Shown here piece by piece: positions 37,175 to 45,664 of a stretch of DNA of 52,864 nt (position 1 is the stretch's first letter; each line of letters begins with the position of its first letter). A program made the position numbers and the translations under genes. The notes under the pieces are model-generated. The model ran no database searches, was not told the origin of the DNA, and was given only the letters and a program-made list of their open reading frames with translations. Source of the DNA: Paraglaciecola mesophila KMM 241 (GTDB taxonomy: Bacteria; Pseudomonadota; Gammaproteobacteria; Enterobacterales; Alteromonadaceae); contig NZ_BAEP01000011.1 in NCBI RefSeq assembly GCF_000315015.1, positions 1 to 52,864 of the forward strand. Direction: 5' to 3'.

Positions 37175-37254
37175 TAGTTTTCCTTGTTTATGTGTATGTT
37201 TTAACATTCTGTGAAAGACGAGCGCGGCGATCATACACAAATTTTATTCTATAT

Positions 37255-37273
37255 GATAACTATTTGCATTCGC
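37255..37273. promoter_or_regulatory. Fur-like box upstream of the TonB receptor gene
   Basis: GATAACTATTTGCATTCGC matches 12 of 19 positions of the Fur consensus and lies about 80 bp before the receptor start. Confidence 0.5.
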
Positions 37274-37428
37274 ATTTTTTGGCTGTCGTTTTTAGTGTGC
37301 TTAAGAAATTTTGAAGCCCCCTATTAAAATAAGAAAGGCATTTGGTTACCGAGGAATTGGCAAGCAAAGCTGAAAGTACGTGTAACAGTTGAGTTGCAGA
37401 TACACCGAAACCGCTTTATAGTATTAAT

Positions 37429-37447
37429 GGTAATCATTATCATTATC
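37429..37447. promoter_or_regulatory. Strong Fur box upstream of the membrane-protein/PepSY operon
   Basis: GGTAATCATTATCATTATC matches 16 of 19 positions of the Fur consensus. It lies in the ~470-bp divergent gap (37175-37645) that otherwise holds no gene. Confidence 0.85.
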
Positions 37448-37645
37448 TTTTTATTGAGTGTTTGTAGAATGTCTTACTACTAGCGCTTAGAAAGCCTTTC
37501 AGGGAAAGCGCGGTGATGATTGAGCCTGCATCAGTGTTTAGCCATAGCAACATAAGCTTTAGCGCTCTTGTGCATCGCAGAGCAGGGCTAACAAAGGCAA
37601 TCTGTCGCACGCGATTTACACATAATAAAAACCACAGGAATACCA

Positions 37646-38176
37646 ATGATACTGTCACTCTCCGCAGCGCTAGGCTTAGTGGGCTGCTATGTACTTTATA
37701 TAAGCTGGAAGCAGCACAGTGCTCGCTATGCGCTTGCTGGGTGGGGTTGCTTATTCGCCACCTTGCCACTATTGATCGTGGCACTTGGGGTAGAATATGG
37801 CGTTGTGTTTGCTCTGGGCTTACCCGCGCTTTACGTGTGGTTAGGTATACTACGTGAACAGAAACCAACAATGCCTAGCAAGCATATTGTAAAACCCAAT
37901 CAACCAATGCAGTTCAACGCTAATAAGCTCGCAAAAAATAGTGGATTTATCCTCTATCACCTTGTTTTACTGATGATCGTTAGTAGCCTATTAGTGATTG
38001 CCTCACTGGATATACTGCCCTTAGAGCGGCCCACTCAGCTCGTGACAGGGGTCATCATTTTGCCAGTGGTTTGGTCGGGCTTGTCATTCTGGCATTTGGC
38101 CTGCGAGAACAAACGCAATCCTCTTATATTTAGCGTATTTATATCGCTTGCCTCTAGCCTTTATTTATTTGTTTAA
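37646..38176 (+). CDS. Small membrane protein of the iron-linked PepSY operon
   Basis: 176 residues with about six hydrophobic segments (ILSLSAALGLVGCYVLYISW, LLIVALGVEYGVVFALGLPA, GFILYHLVLLMIVSSLLVIA, LVTGVIILPVVWSGLSFWHL). It may combine DUF3325- and DUF3649-like halves, which are usually two small genes upstream of PepSY genes; that reading is tentative. It has an ACAGGAA ribosome site, lies 3 bp before the PepSY gene and is behind a strong Fur box, so it is probably made under iron limitation. Confidence 0.7.
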   Translation: MILSLSAALGLVGCYVLYISWKQHSARYALAGWGCLFATLPLLIVALGVEYGVVFALGLPALYVWLGILREQKPTMPSKHIVKPNQPMQFNANKLAKNSGFILYHLVLLMIVSSLLVIASLDILPLERPTQLVTGVIILPVVWSGLSFWHLACENKRNPLIFSVFISLASSLYLFV

Positions 38177-38179
38177 GCT

Positions 38180-39670
38180 ATGAAAAATTCCAAAGCAGAT
38201 TCTCAAAAAAACGCAGTGAATACCCCGACTCTCAGTAAACGCTCGCTCTCGGCCCATGCTTGGTTGGGGCTATTTGTTAGCGCATTTATGTACATTATTT
38301 GTTTATCGGGTACCTTGGCGGTGTTCCATCAAGAGCTGGAGCGCTGGGAGCAACCGCAAATCCCAGAAACAAGCGAGGTTGATATCGCCGTTATCGAAAA
38401 AGCTTACGATAATTTTGTTGAAACCTACCCAGATGAGACCGAGCACATGTATGTGGTCTTCCCTGGTACAGGTATTCCAAGGGTGGTGGTTGAAAACGAC
38501 CACATTGCGCATTTCGTTAATCCTGATGGGTCATTAGGTGAAGTAGAACAGTCTCACTGGACTAAAATGCTAGTGGACTTGCACCTTTATCTACATCTGC
38601 CCAAAAGCTTCGGCATGATCCTCGTTAGTGCGTTTGGTGCGCTGTTGTGTGCGCTAATTTTGTCTGGTTTTCTTGCCCATCCTCGTATAATTAAAGACGC
38701 TTTTCGTTTTCGTCGTGGCGGAACAGGCTTGCAAGAAAACATCGATTTACACAATCGTTTCAGCGTGTGGGCCGCGCCTTTTCACCTGATGATTGGCATA
38801 ACGGGTGCCTATTTCGGCCTGGCAACCGTATTAATTGGGCTAGTATCACAAGCGTTCTATGCAGGGGATAATCAAGCGGTTTTGGATGAGTTGTTCACAC
38901 CCGAGCCAACCTTAGAGCAACCTTTACAAAAGCCGCAGATTGGCCGCGCGATGGAGTATATTGAGCGGCATAATCCTGAAGGTACGCCGTTATTTATCAC
39001 CATTCACGAGCCAAATACGCCAGGGCAATTTATCGAAGCTTACGTTAAACAGCCTGGCCGATTAATTTACTCCGAGAATTATCGTTTTGATATTCAGGGT
39101 AATTTCTTAGAAACCGCCGGATACCGCGATGGTGATCCCACTAAACAAATTATCTTTTCAATGTATCGCCTGCATTTTGGTGAATTTGCTGGCATCGCAA
39201 GCAAGTTATTGTATTTTGTTCTGGGCATGATGCTGACCGTGGTATCGGCCACTGGTATCAATATTTGGCTAAGAAAACGTAAAACGACCGATGTGATTAA
39301 TCTTTGGTGGCCAACTCTGGTGTGGGGCACACCGTTAATACTTAGTGTGAGTGCGCTACTCAATTTGTTTGTGCATGTGCGAATCGACCTATTCATTTGG
39401 CTTGGCCTAGTCGCAGCACTCGTTGTATCGACCCGCCAGCAAAACGTGCAGCTATGGGTCGCTCGGCTCAAGCAGACCCTGGCGTTCTCACTGCTCTTAT
39501 TTATCGCAGCTTACGTAGTCAAAGCCGGCTCCGCAGCCTTTACCATTGCAGCCTTACAAATTAATATTCCACTTGCCCTATACGCTGCTTATTTGCTGGC
39601 GAGGGGACACCGGCAGATAACTCTGGTAGGAAATGAAGGTAGGCAAGTGAATCAGGCTGAGTCGACGTAG
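38180..39670 (+). CDS. PepSY-associated transmembrane protein (iron-siderophore reductase-like)
   Basis: 496 residues. N-terminal helix LGLFVSAFMYIICLSGTLAV, a periplasmic PepSY region, further helices around 150-170, 195-225 and 345-365, then a C-terminal block of four to five helices (about 385-485). This PiuB/FoxB-like layout is linked to siderophore release by iron reduction in the inner membrane. Conserved His in HAWLG, HLYLHLPKSFG, HNRFSVW and HLMIG could hold heme. It is co-transcribed with the small membrane gene and divergent from the TonB receptor, which should deliver the substrate. Confidence 0.88.
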   Translation: MKNSKADSQKNAVNTPTLSKRSLSAHAWLGLFVSAFMYIICLSGTLAVFHQELERWEQPQIPETSEVDIAVIEKAYDNFVETYPDETEHMYVVFPGTGIPRVVVENDHIAHFVNPDGSLGEVEQSHWTKMLVDLHLYLHLPKSFGMILVSAFGALLCALILSGFLAHPRIIKDAFRFRRGGTGLQENIDLHNRFSVWAAPFHLMIGITGAYFGLATVLIGLVSQAFYAGDNQAVLDELFTPEPTLEQPLQKPQIGRAMEYIERHNPEGTPLFITIHEPNTPGQFIEAYVKQPGRLIYSENYRFDIQGNFLETAGYRDGDPTKQIIFSMYRLHFGEFAGIASKLLYFVLGMMLTVVSATGINIWLRKRKTTDVINLWWPTLVWGTPLILSVSALLNLFVHVRIDLFIWLGLVAALVVSTRQQNVQLWVARLKQTLAFSLLLFIAAYVVKAGSAAFTIAALQINIPLALYAAYLLARGHRQITLVGNEGRQVNQAEST

Positions 39671-39732
39671 GTTTGTTCGGTGCAAGAGGGGCCAAATAAG
39701 TCCGCCAAACAAGAGCGTGATCTTAAAATGTC

Positions 39733-40701
39733 TCAATAAGAGCGGTATTGTTGACGCCACGCGGAGGCATTCTTGCGATATTTTCGTTTGAATAAGCGAT
39801 TGAAGTGCCCTGCATCTTGATAGCCCACAGCCCATGAGATCTCTTCGATACTTTTATCACTGTGTTTAAGGTGTTCTTTTCCTTGCTCAATACGCAATTG
39901 CTGAATATAACCTAGCGGCGTTTCATCTGTGGCTTCCTTGAACCGCCGTTTAAAGGTTCTTGGGCTCATGTTCACTTTACTTGCTAATTGCTCAATAGAA
40001 ATTGCGTTCATAAAGTGCATTTCTAGCCATTGCTGTATCGACAGTATTTCGTCGTCTTGATGGTAAGTTTGATGGCTGATCGAGGTGAATTCGCCGGCAT
40101 AACCGCTTCTAAAGTCCACTAAAAATGCATGCTCTACTGCCTCACCTACCAATGGCGATGAGAGTTTAGAAATCAAGTAAACCAGTATTTCCAGTGCTGC
40201 ATTCATGCCAGCCGAACAATAGAGCTCACCCGTCGCTGTGATGAAGCGTTCGGGTCTGACATCGACTTTGGGGTATCGTTTAGCGAAGTCTGCCTGCTTG
40301 TGCCAGTGGGTAGTGCTTATCCTGTCGTCTAATAACCCTGCTTCTGCTAAAAAGTAAGCGCCGGTTGCCGCGCCCATAATGGGTTTGCCTTGTTCGTGCC
40401 AAGTGCGAAGCCTAGGGTAAAGTGCTGCTTGTTTACTCAGTAGCGCGTCTACCTCTCCCCAAATGCTGTGCAGAATAATCAAATCTGTATTCTGAACCTC
40501 ATCCAATGCGCAGTCAGGTGTGATGGCCAACCCGCTGAATGTAGTAGTGGGTTTGCCATCTACTGTTACCAAGGATATTTCAATTGGCTGACCTAGCACG
40601 CGCTGCTGCAAGGTAGAGGCAAACGCCAATACATCATGAGTCAAACCCAAACTGAGTCCCATTGCATTCTCGCTGGCAAACAATGTCACGTGCTTAAGCA
40701 T
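39733..40701 (-). CDS. GlxA-type regulator (DJ-1/PfpI domain plus AraC DNA-binding domain)
   Basis: 322 residues. The N-terminal half (1-~195) is a DJ-1/PfpI-like domain (VTLFASENAMGLSLGLTHDV, LIILHSIWGEVDALLS, PIMGAATGAYFLAEAGLLDD). The C-terminal ~90 residues are an AraC helix-turn-helix pair (LASKVNMSPRTFKRRFKEAT; EEISWAVGYQDAGHFNRLFK). It is divergent from the terpene operon with a ~130-bp gap that includes a TGGCC-N5-GGCCA palindrome (40737-40751). It is a good candidate for the operon's regulator; the usual atu regulator in Pseudomonas is a TetR-type AtuR instead. Confidence 0.93.
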   Translation of the reverse strand: MLKHVTLFASENAMGLSLGLTHDVLAFASTLQQRVLGQPIEISLVTVDGKPTTTFSGLAITPDCALDEVQNTDLIILHSIWGEVDALLSKQAALYPRLRTWHEQGKPIMGAATGAYFLAEAGLLDDRISTTHWHKQADFAKRYPKVDVRPERFITATGELYCSAGMNAALEILVYLISKLSSPLVGEAVEHAFLVDFRSGYAGEFTSISHQTYHQDDEILSIQQWLEMHFMNAISIEQLASKVNMSPRTFKRRFKEATDETPLGYIQQLRIEQGKEHLKHSDKSIEEISWAVGYQDAGHFNRLFKRKYRKNASAWRQQYRSY

Positions 40702-40736
40702 GTTTATTTCCTTTTATTTGGCATTATTTACAAAAT

Positions 40737-40751
40737 TGGCCCGAATGGCCA
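40737..40751. promoter_or_regulatory. Palindrome in the GlxA-atuD divergent promoter
   Basis: TGGCC-N5-GGCCA, a perfect inverted repeat 81 bp before the atuD start. It may be an operator; AraC-type proteins often use direct repeats, so the assignment is weak. Confidence 0.35.
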
Positions 40752-40832
40752 GCTAAATGACCTGAGTCACGCTGTTAACAGAATTTTTACATCTTTAAGA
40801 TAGGGTCAATGATGTTGAATCTGGAGAAAATA

Positions 40833-41987
40833 ATGCAGCTTAGTGAAGAGCACGATGCCCTTAGAAAAACAGTGAAAAACTTTGTCGATAACGAAATGGA
40901 CCCCTTCATTGATGAATGGGAAAACGCCGGTATTGCGCCCTTGCACGCCCTGTTTAAAAAGATGGGTGATTTGGGGTTGCTAGGTATTCATAAACCAGAG
41001 GCGTTTGGCGGTTCGGGGCTTGATTACAGTTACAATCTAGTCTTCGCCGAAGAGCTCGGTAGGGCTTATGGCGGCTCGTTACCAATGGCCATTGGTGTAC
41101 AAACTGACATGGCAACCCCCGCATTAGCGCGCTTTGGCAGCGATGAATTAAAGCGTGAGTTTTTAGCGCCTGCCATTGCTGGTGACATGGTGGCGTGCAT
41201 TGGCGTGAGTGAACCCGGAGCCGGCTCTGATGTGGCAGGTTTGAAAACCACAGCAAAAAGTGACGGCGATGATTATGTGATCAACGGTAGCAAAATGTGG
41301 ATAACCAACGCCACGCAAGCGGATTGGATATGCCTGTTAGCCAATACCAGCGACGGTAATGTGCATGCCAATAAATCACTTATAGTTGTACCCCTGAATA
41401 CCCCTGGCATTGAAATCTCTAAGCCCCTAAACAAGTTAGGTATGCGCGCCAGTGACACCGGACAGATATTTTTCAATGACGTCCGGGTGCCCAAACGAAA
41501 TCGCATAGGTGAAGAAAATAAAGGCTTCACTATGCAGATGATGCAATTTCAAGAAGAACGCATGTATGCCGCAGCGACTGCTCTAAAAGGGATGGAGCGT
41601 ATGATCGAAGACACCATAGGGTGGTGCAAAGAGCGCCACACCTTCGGTCAACCTGTGCTGAATAATCAAGTCGTACATTTTAAATTAGCTGAGCTGCAAA
41701 CTGAAGTTGAAGCCCTTCGCGCATTAACATGGCGTGCGTGTCAGCAACATATCGGTGGTGAAGATGCCACTTATCTAGCGTCGATGGCCAAGTTAAAAAG
41801 CGGCCGTTTATGGCGTGAAGTCAGCGACTCGTGTCTGCAGTACTGGGGTGGTATGGGCTTTATGTGGGATAACCCAATTGCAAGAGCCTACCGCGACACG
41901 CGAATTCTATCTATCGCGGGGGGCAGTGATGAAATGATGTTGGGCATTATTGCCAAGCACATGGATATATTCCCCAAGCGTCGATAA
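40833..41987 (+). CDS. atuD: Acyl-CoA dehydrogenase, probable citronellyl-CoA dehydrogenase AtuD
   Basis: 384 residues from ATG 40833, which has GGAG 6 nt upstream; ATG 40809 is less likely. FAD enzyme that introduces the alpha-beta double bond. Signatures are GVSEPGAGSDVAGLKTTA, SKMWITNATQADWI and QYWGGMGFMWDNPIARAYRD. In most relatives the catalytic Glu is in the C-terminal YEG motif; here that stretch is AGGSDE, so Glu is absent. A Glu-Arg pair is present in QEERMYAAATA, the position used by isovaleryl-CoA and long-chain dehydrogenases, which fits a beta-methyl-branched substrate. First gene of the atu operon. Confidence 0.85.
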   Translation: MQLSEEHDALRKTVKNFVDNEMDPFIDEWENAGIAPLHALFKKMGDLGLLGIHKPEAFGGSGLDYSYNLVFAEELGRAYGGSLPMAIGVQTDMATPALARFGSDELKREFLAPAIAGDMVACIGVSEPGAGSDVAGLKTTAKSDGDDYVINGSKMWITNATQADWICLLANTSDGNVHANKSLIVVPLNTPGIEISKPLNKLGMRASDTGQIFFNDVRVPKRNRIGEENKGFTMQMMQFQEERMYAAATALKGMERMIEDTIGWCKERHTFGQPVLNNQVVHFKLAELQTEVEALRALTWRACQQHIGGEDATYLASMAKLKSGRLWREVSDSCLQYWGGMGFMWDNPIARAYRDTRILSIAGGSDEMMLGIIAKHMDIFPKRR

Positions 41988-42092
41988 TCGCTCTATGACA
42001 AGTGCAGGCAGGCGCTAGCGGCTCAGGTAATGAGCCAGCGCACCCGAGCCATCGTCCCTCGATAAATAAAGGATTAACAAAGGATAAGTAAC

Positions 42093-43058
42093 ATGGCGAT
42101 ACCCGCCTTATTCAAAAATAAACTGAGTTTACCGATGATTTGTGCGCCGATGTTTTTGGTGTCTAGCCCGAAGTTGGTCATCAGCGCCTGCAAAAATGGC
42201 ATCGTGGGTTCGTTTCCCACCTTTAATACACGCACCCAAGATTTGCTTGATTCATGGCTCATGCAGATCAGTAGCGAACTTGCTGAATATGCTGCTGCAA
42301 ATCCCAAAAAGCCTGTTGCACCTTTTGCGGTTAATTTGGTTGTGCACGCCTCAAATACGCGATTAGAAAGTGATCGGGTAGTGGTTAAAAAGCACCAAGT
42401 GCCTTTTGTGATCACCAGTCAAGGTAACCCCGCAGACGTCGTTGCAGAGGTACATGAATGGGGCGGGTTGGTCTTTCATGATGTTATTCGCGCTGACCAT
42501 GCCAAAAAAGCCATTCAGGCCGGTGTTGACGGCATCATCATAGTCACCGCTGGCGCGGGTGGGCATGCCGGGGAAATTAACCCTTTTGCCTTGGTGCGCG
42601 AAATTCGTGAATTTTGGGACGGCCCACTGGCGCTTGCTGGGGCGATAAATGATGGAATGAGCATGCGCGCTGCCGAAATTCTTGGAGCTGACTTTAGTTA
42701 TATGGGCACCCGCTTTATCGCAACCGAAGAAGCAGAAGTAGACCCAGATTATAAATCTATGCTGGTGGATTCACAGATAAGCGATCTTATCTACACAGAT
42801 ACCTTCACCGGGGTGAAATGCAACTTCTTGAAGCCCTCTATTGCCCGGGCGGGCGTCGACTTAGCTAATTTTGAAGCTAAAACCCATGTGGATCTGGACT
42901 TAGGTGAAAGTAACGCCTGGAAAGATTTTTGGAGCGCAGGGCACGGCGTGGCGGGTATTAAGCACGTTCTACCTATGGCCGAGCTAGTTGAGCAGCTCAA
43001 AGAAGAGTATCGCGGGGCTTTATCCGTTCCAGCGTTTAATGTCATCGCGGATAAGTAG
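42093..43058 (+). CDS. Nitronate monooxygenase-like FMN enzyme
   Basis: 321 residues with a TIM barrel: LPMICAPMFLVSSPKLVISA, GIIIVTAGAGGHAGEINPFA (the GGHAG loop with the presumed active-site His), and AGAINDGMSMRAAEILGADF. Related class I enzymes oxidise nitronates such as propionate-3-nitronate or act as NADH:quinone reductases. It lies 105 bp after atuD and 56 bp before atuC, so it is inside the operon. No terpene-related reaction is established for it; it may be an accessory reductase or detoxifier. Confidence 0.88.
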   Translation: MAIPALFKNKLSLPMICAPMFLVSSPKLVISACKNGIVGSFPTFNTRTQDLLDSWLMQISSELAEYAAANPKKPVAPFAVNLVVHASNTRLESDRVVVKKHQVPFVITSQGNPADVVAEVHEWGGLVFHDVIRADHAKKAIQAGVDGIIIVTAGAGGHAGEINPFALVREIREFWDGPLALAGAINDGMSMRAAEILGADFSYMGTRFIATEEAEVDPDYKSMLVDSQISDLIYTDTFTGVKCNFLKPSIARAGVDLANFEAKTHVDLDLGESNAWKDFWSAGHGVAGIKHVLPMAELVEQLKEEYRGALSVPAFNVIADK

Positions 43059-43114
43059 ATGTCTCGTAATGCCCAGCACCTTAAGTTTCCACTTATTAAA
43101 GAAGGATTGGTCAC

Positions 43115-44728
43115 ATGGCCGTTTTCCATACACAACTAGATAGCCACAGCGAAGCGTTTAAGCAAAACGCCGACGTAATGCGCGCCGGAGTCTCTGAGGT
43201 TAGAGCGATTGAAACGCGTGTTATTCAGTTGGCCGACGAAAAAGCCCCGCGCTATATCAAACGCGGACTTATCCCACCCAGAGAGCGCTTATCACGCTTA
43301 GTTGACCCTGGCGCCCCCTTTTTAGAATTAGCGAGCTTATGCGGGTACATGCAAGAAGGTGATACCGACGGCTCCGCTGCCGGTGGCGGCGTAATAGCCG
43401 GGATTGGTTATGTTTCGGGCGCGCGCTGCATGGTCATGATTGATGACTACTTAACCAAAGGTGGCAGTATTACTCAGCTGGGCAGTCATAAGCGCCTGCG
43501 CATGTATCAAATGGCTTTGCAAAACAAGTTACCGGTGATTGCCTTAGCCCAAAGTGGTGGCGGCGACTTAACCTCATTGGGGGACTGGTTTGGGTTCTCA
43601 GGCGCGGGTTTTGCTCTGCAGGCCAAGCTGTCTGCGGCGGGTATACCACAAATTACTCTTGTACATGGGAGTGCAACAGCGGGCGGTGCTTACCAACCTG
43701 GGCTGTCAGATTATGTGGTCATGATCAAAGGGCAATCCACTGTGTATCTGGCGGGGCCGCCACTGCTAAAAGCGGCAACGGGGGAAATCGCCACCGACGA
43801 AGAAATTGGCGGAGCACAAATGCACAGCGAAATTTCCGGTGTTGCCGACTATCAAGCTGAAAATGACGCAGACGGTATTCGCATTGTGCGTGAGATAACC
43901 GCTAGCTTGGACTGGAATGACAGTTCTAACTCTCATGCAGTAAGTCAGTACCAGGGGCCTTTGTACGACAAAGAACAGCTATTGGGCATAGTGCCAAAAG
44001 AGGCAAAAACGCCTTACGACGTGCGCGAGGTCATCGCACGCGTTGCCGATGGCTCAGACTTTCTCGACTTTAAAACTGAGTACGACATGGGAACCGTATG
44101 CGGGCACATGAGATTGCACGGCATGGTATGCGGCGTTATTGGTAACAATGCACCTATCACTGCCCACGGCGCAGCCAAAGCAGCGCAATTTATACAGCTA
44201 TGTGAACAGTCGGGCACGCCGATTGTTTTCCTGCACAACACCACAGGTTTTTTGGTGGGTACAGAGTCAGAACGTGCCGGCATTATCAAGCATGGCGCCA
44301 AGCTCATTCAAGCGGTCACTAATACTAGCGTGCCTAAAATCAGCCTTGTGCTGGGCGGCTCATATGGCGCTGGCAACTACGCTATGGCAGGGCGTGGTAT
44401 CGAACCTCACTTTATGTTTGCTTGGCCACGATCGGTTGTGGCCGTGATGGGGCCAGCGCAAGCAGGCAGTGTACTCAGAGCGGTAGCCAGCGCCAAAATG
44501 GCCCGAGCTAATGCGATTGACACAGGCAAATTGGACGCACTTGAAAAGCGCACGGTAGAAGTGATGCAGGCAAAGTCTGGCGCCTTGGCTAATTCCGCTC
44601 GCTTATGGGATGACGGCATCATTGACCCAAGAGACTCCCGAGAAATACTGGCATTTGTGCTAAATATTTGCCGCGAAGGCCAAGCGCGTAAGGTCAATAC
44701 CAGCCAGTTTGGTGTACCTCGCTTCTAG
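43115..44728 (+). CDS. atuC: Acyl-CoA carboxylase carboxyltransferase subunit, probable geranyl-CoA carboxylase AtuC
   Basis: 537 residues. It transfers carboxyl from biotin to the gamma-methyl of the enoyl-CoA. Two crotonase-like halves: the N-terminal carries GAGFALQAKLSAAGIPQITL, and the C-terminal SLVLGGSYGAGNYAMAG and PHFMFAWPRSVVAVMGP. Length and sequence fit both the methylcrotonyl-CoA and geranyl-CoA type; the presence of atuA, atuD and atuH in the same operon favours geranyl-CoA. It works with the biotin subunit at 45665. Confidence 0.85.
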   Translation: MAVFHTQLDSHSEAFKQNADVMRAGVSEVRAIETRVIQLADEKAPRYIKRGLIPPRERLSRLVDPGAPFLELASLCGYMQEGDTDGSAAGGGVIAGIGYVSGARCMVMIDDYLTKGGSITQLGSHKRLRMYQMALQNKLPVIALAQSGGGDLTSLGDWFGFSGAGFALQAKLSAAGIPQITLVHGSATAGGAYQPGLSDYVVMIKGQSTVYLAGPPLLKAATGEIATDEEIGGAQMHSEISGVADYQAENDADGIRIVREITASLDWNDSSNSHAVSQYQGPLYDKEQLLGIVPKEAKTPYDVREVIARVADGSDFLDFKTEYDMGTVCGHMRLHGMVCGVIGNNAPITAHGAAKAAQFIQLCEQSGTPIVFLHNTTGFLVGTESERAGIIKHGAKLIQAVTNTSVPKISLVLGGSYGAGNYAMAGRGIEPHFMFAWPRSVVAVMGPAQAGSVLRAVASAKMARANAIDTGKLDALEKRTVEVMQAKSGALANSARLWDDGIIDPRDSREILAFVLNICREGQARKVNTSQFGVPRF

Positions 44729-44811
44729 CGGTAGATAAACGTAATGGGGACTGCCCTTATTTGGGCTAGTCACGATTAACGGAATAGAGATAACCAAATA
44801 GAGATAAGTAA

Positions 44812-45624
44812 ATGTCGAATGTAAGCCAACAGCAGTATCGGGAAATTTTAGTCAGCCTTACTCAAGGGGTGTTGACCATCACCTTTAATCGCCCTCACAA
44901 GAAAAACGCGATGAATTTAGCCCTAGTTAAAGAAGTCATGGCGGTATTTAGCGATATAGCGGATGACACCTCGGTGCGTGCAGTGGTCATTTGTGGCAGT
45001 GAAGGCAACTTTTGCGCTGGCGGCGATATTTCAGATATGCACAGCGACGCGGGCAGTGAACAAGATAAGCAACAAGCTATTTGGAATTTCAATCGCAGCT
45101 TCGGGCGCATGGTCGCCCGAGTGAATCAGGCGCCCCAAGTGGTTATTACCTTACTTGAGGGGGCGGTATTGGGCGGTGGTTTTGGTTTGGCGTGCGTTTC
45201 AGACATTGCTATCGCCCATCAAAGTGCGGTGTTTGCGATGCCTGAAACTGGGCTTGGTGTAGTACCTGCACAAATCGCCCCTTTTGTTGTGACGCGTATC
45301 GGCCTAACCCAAGCACGGCGTCTAGCGTTACTCGGGGAACGTGTTGGTGCAGTGCAGAGCCAAGCTTTGGGCATTGTGCATTTTGTTTGCGAGACACAAG
45401 AAGCACTGCAAGTCCAGCTCAATGAGGTACTCAAGCAAGTACAGCGCGGTGCGCCAAAGGCCAATGCCAATACCAAAGCACTGATGCTGAAGGTAGGAAC
45501 AGTCGAGCTGGAAACCCTGTTGGATGAAGCCGCGGATGTATTTACCCAAGCCTTATCGTCTGACGAAGGTAAAGAGGGCACTCAAGCCTTTATGCAAAAA
45601 CGCAAACCAAGCTGGTGTGAATAG
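44812..45624 (+). CDS. atuE: Enoyl-CoA hydratase, probable isohexenylglutaconyl-CoA hydratase AtuE
   Basis: 270 residues, crotonase fold. Oxyanion-hole segments are GNFCAGGDISDMH (about residues 63-75) and LEGAVLGGGFGLACVSDIAI, and the catalytic Glu lies in FAMPETGLGVVPAQIAPFV. It should hydrate the carboxylated enoyl-CoA before cleavage. The C-terminal end is short, and a near-exact repeat of ~16 bp spans the stop codon and the gap to atuF (GCTGGTGTGAATAGAG at 45609, GCTGGTGTAAATAGAG at about 45640). The lyase needed next is not in this window. Confidence 0.83.
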   Translation: MSNVSQQQYREILVSLTQGVLTITFNRPHKKNAMNLALVKEVMAVFSDIADDTSVRAVVICGSEGNFCAGGDISDMHSDAGSEQDKQQAIWNFNRSFGRMVARVNQAPQVVITLLEGAVLGGGFGLACVSDIAIAHQSAVFAMPETGLGVVPAQIAPFVVTRIGLTQARRLALLGERVGAVQSQALGIVHFVCETQEALQVQLNEVLKQVQRGAPKANANTKALMLKVGTVELETLLDEAADVFTQALSSDEGKEGTQAFMQKRKPSWCE

Positions 45625-45664
45625 AGCTGTTGTAAATGGCTGGTGTAAATAGAGGCAGGCATAC

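Noticed and set aside
37443-37871. 142-codon minus-strand open frame over the PepSY operon start
   Set aside because: It covers the start of the membrane-protein gene and has no ribosome site or family resemblance.
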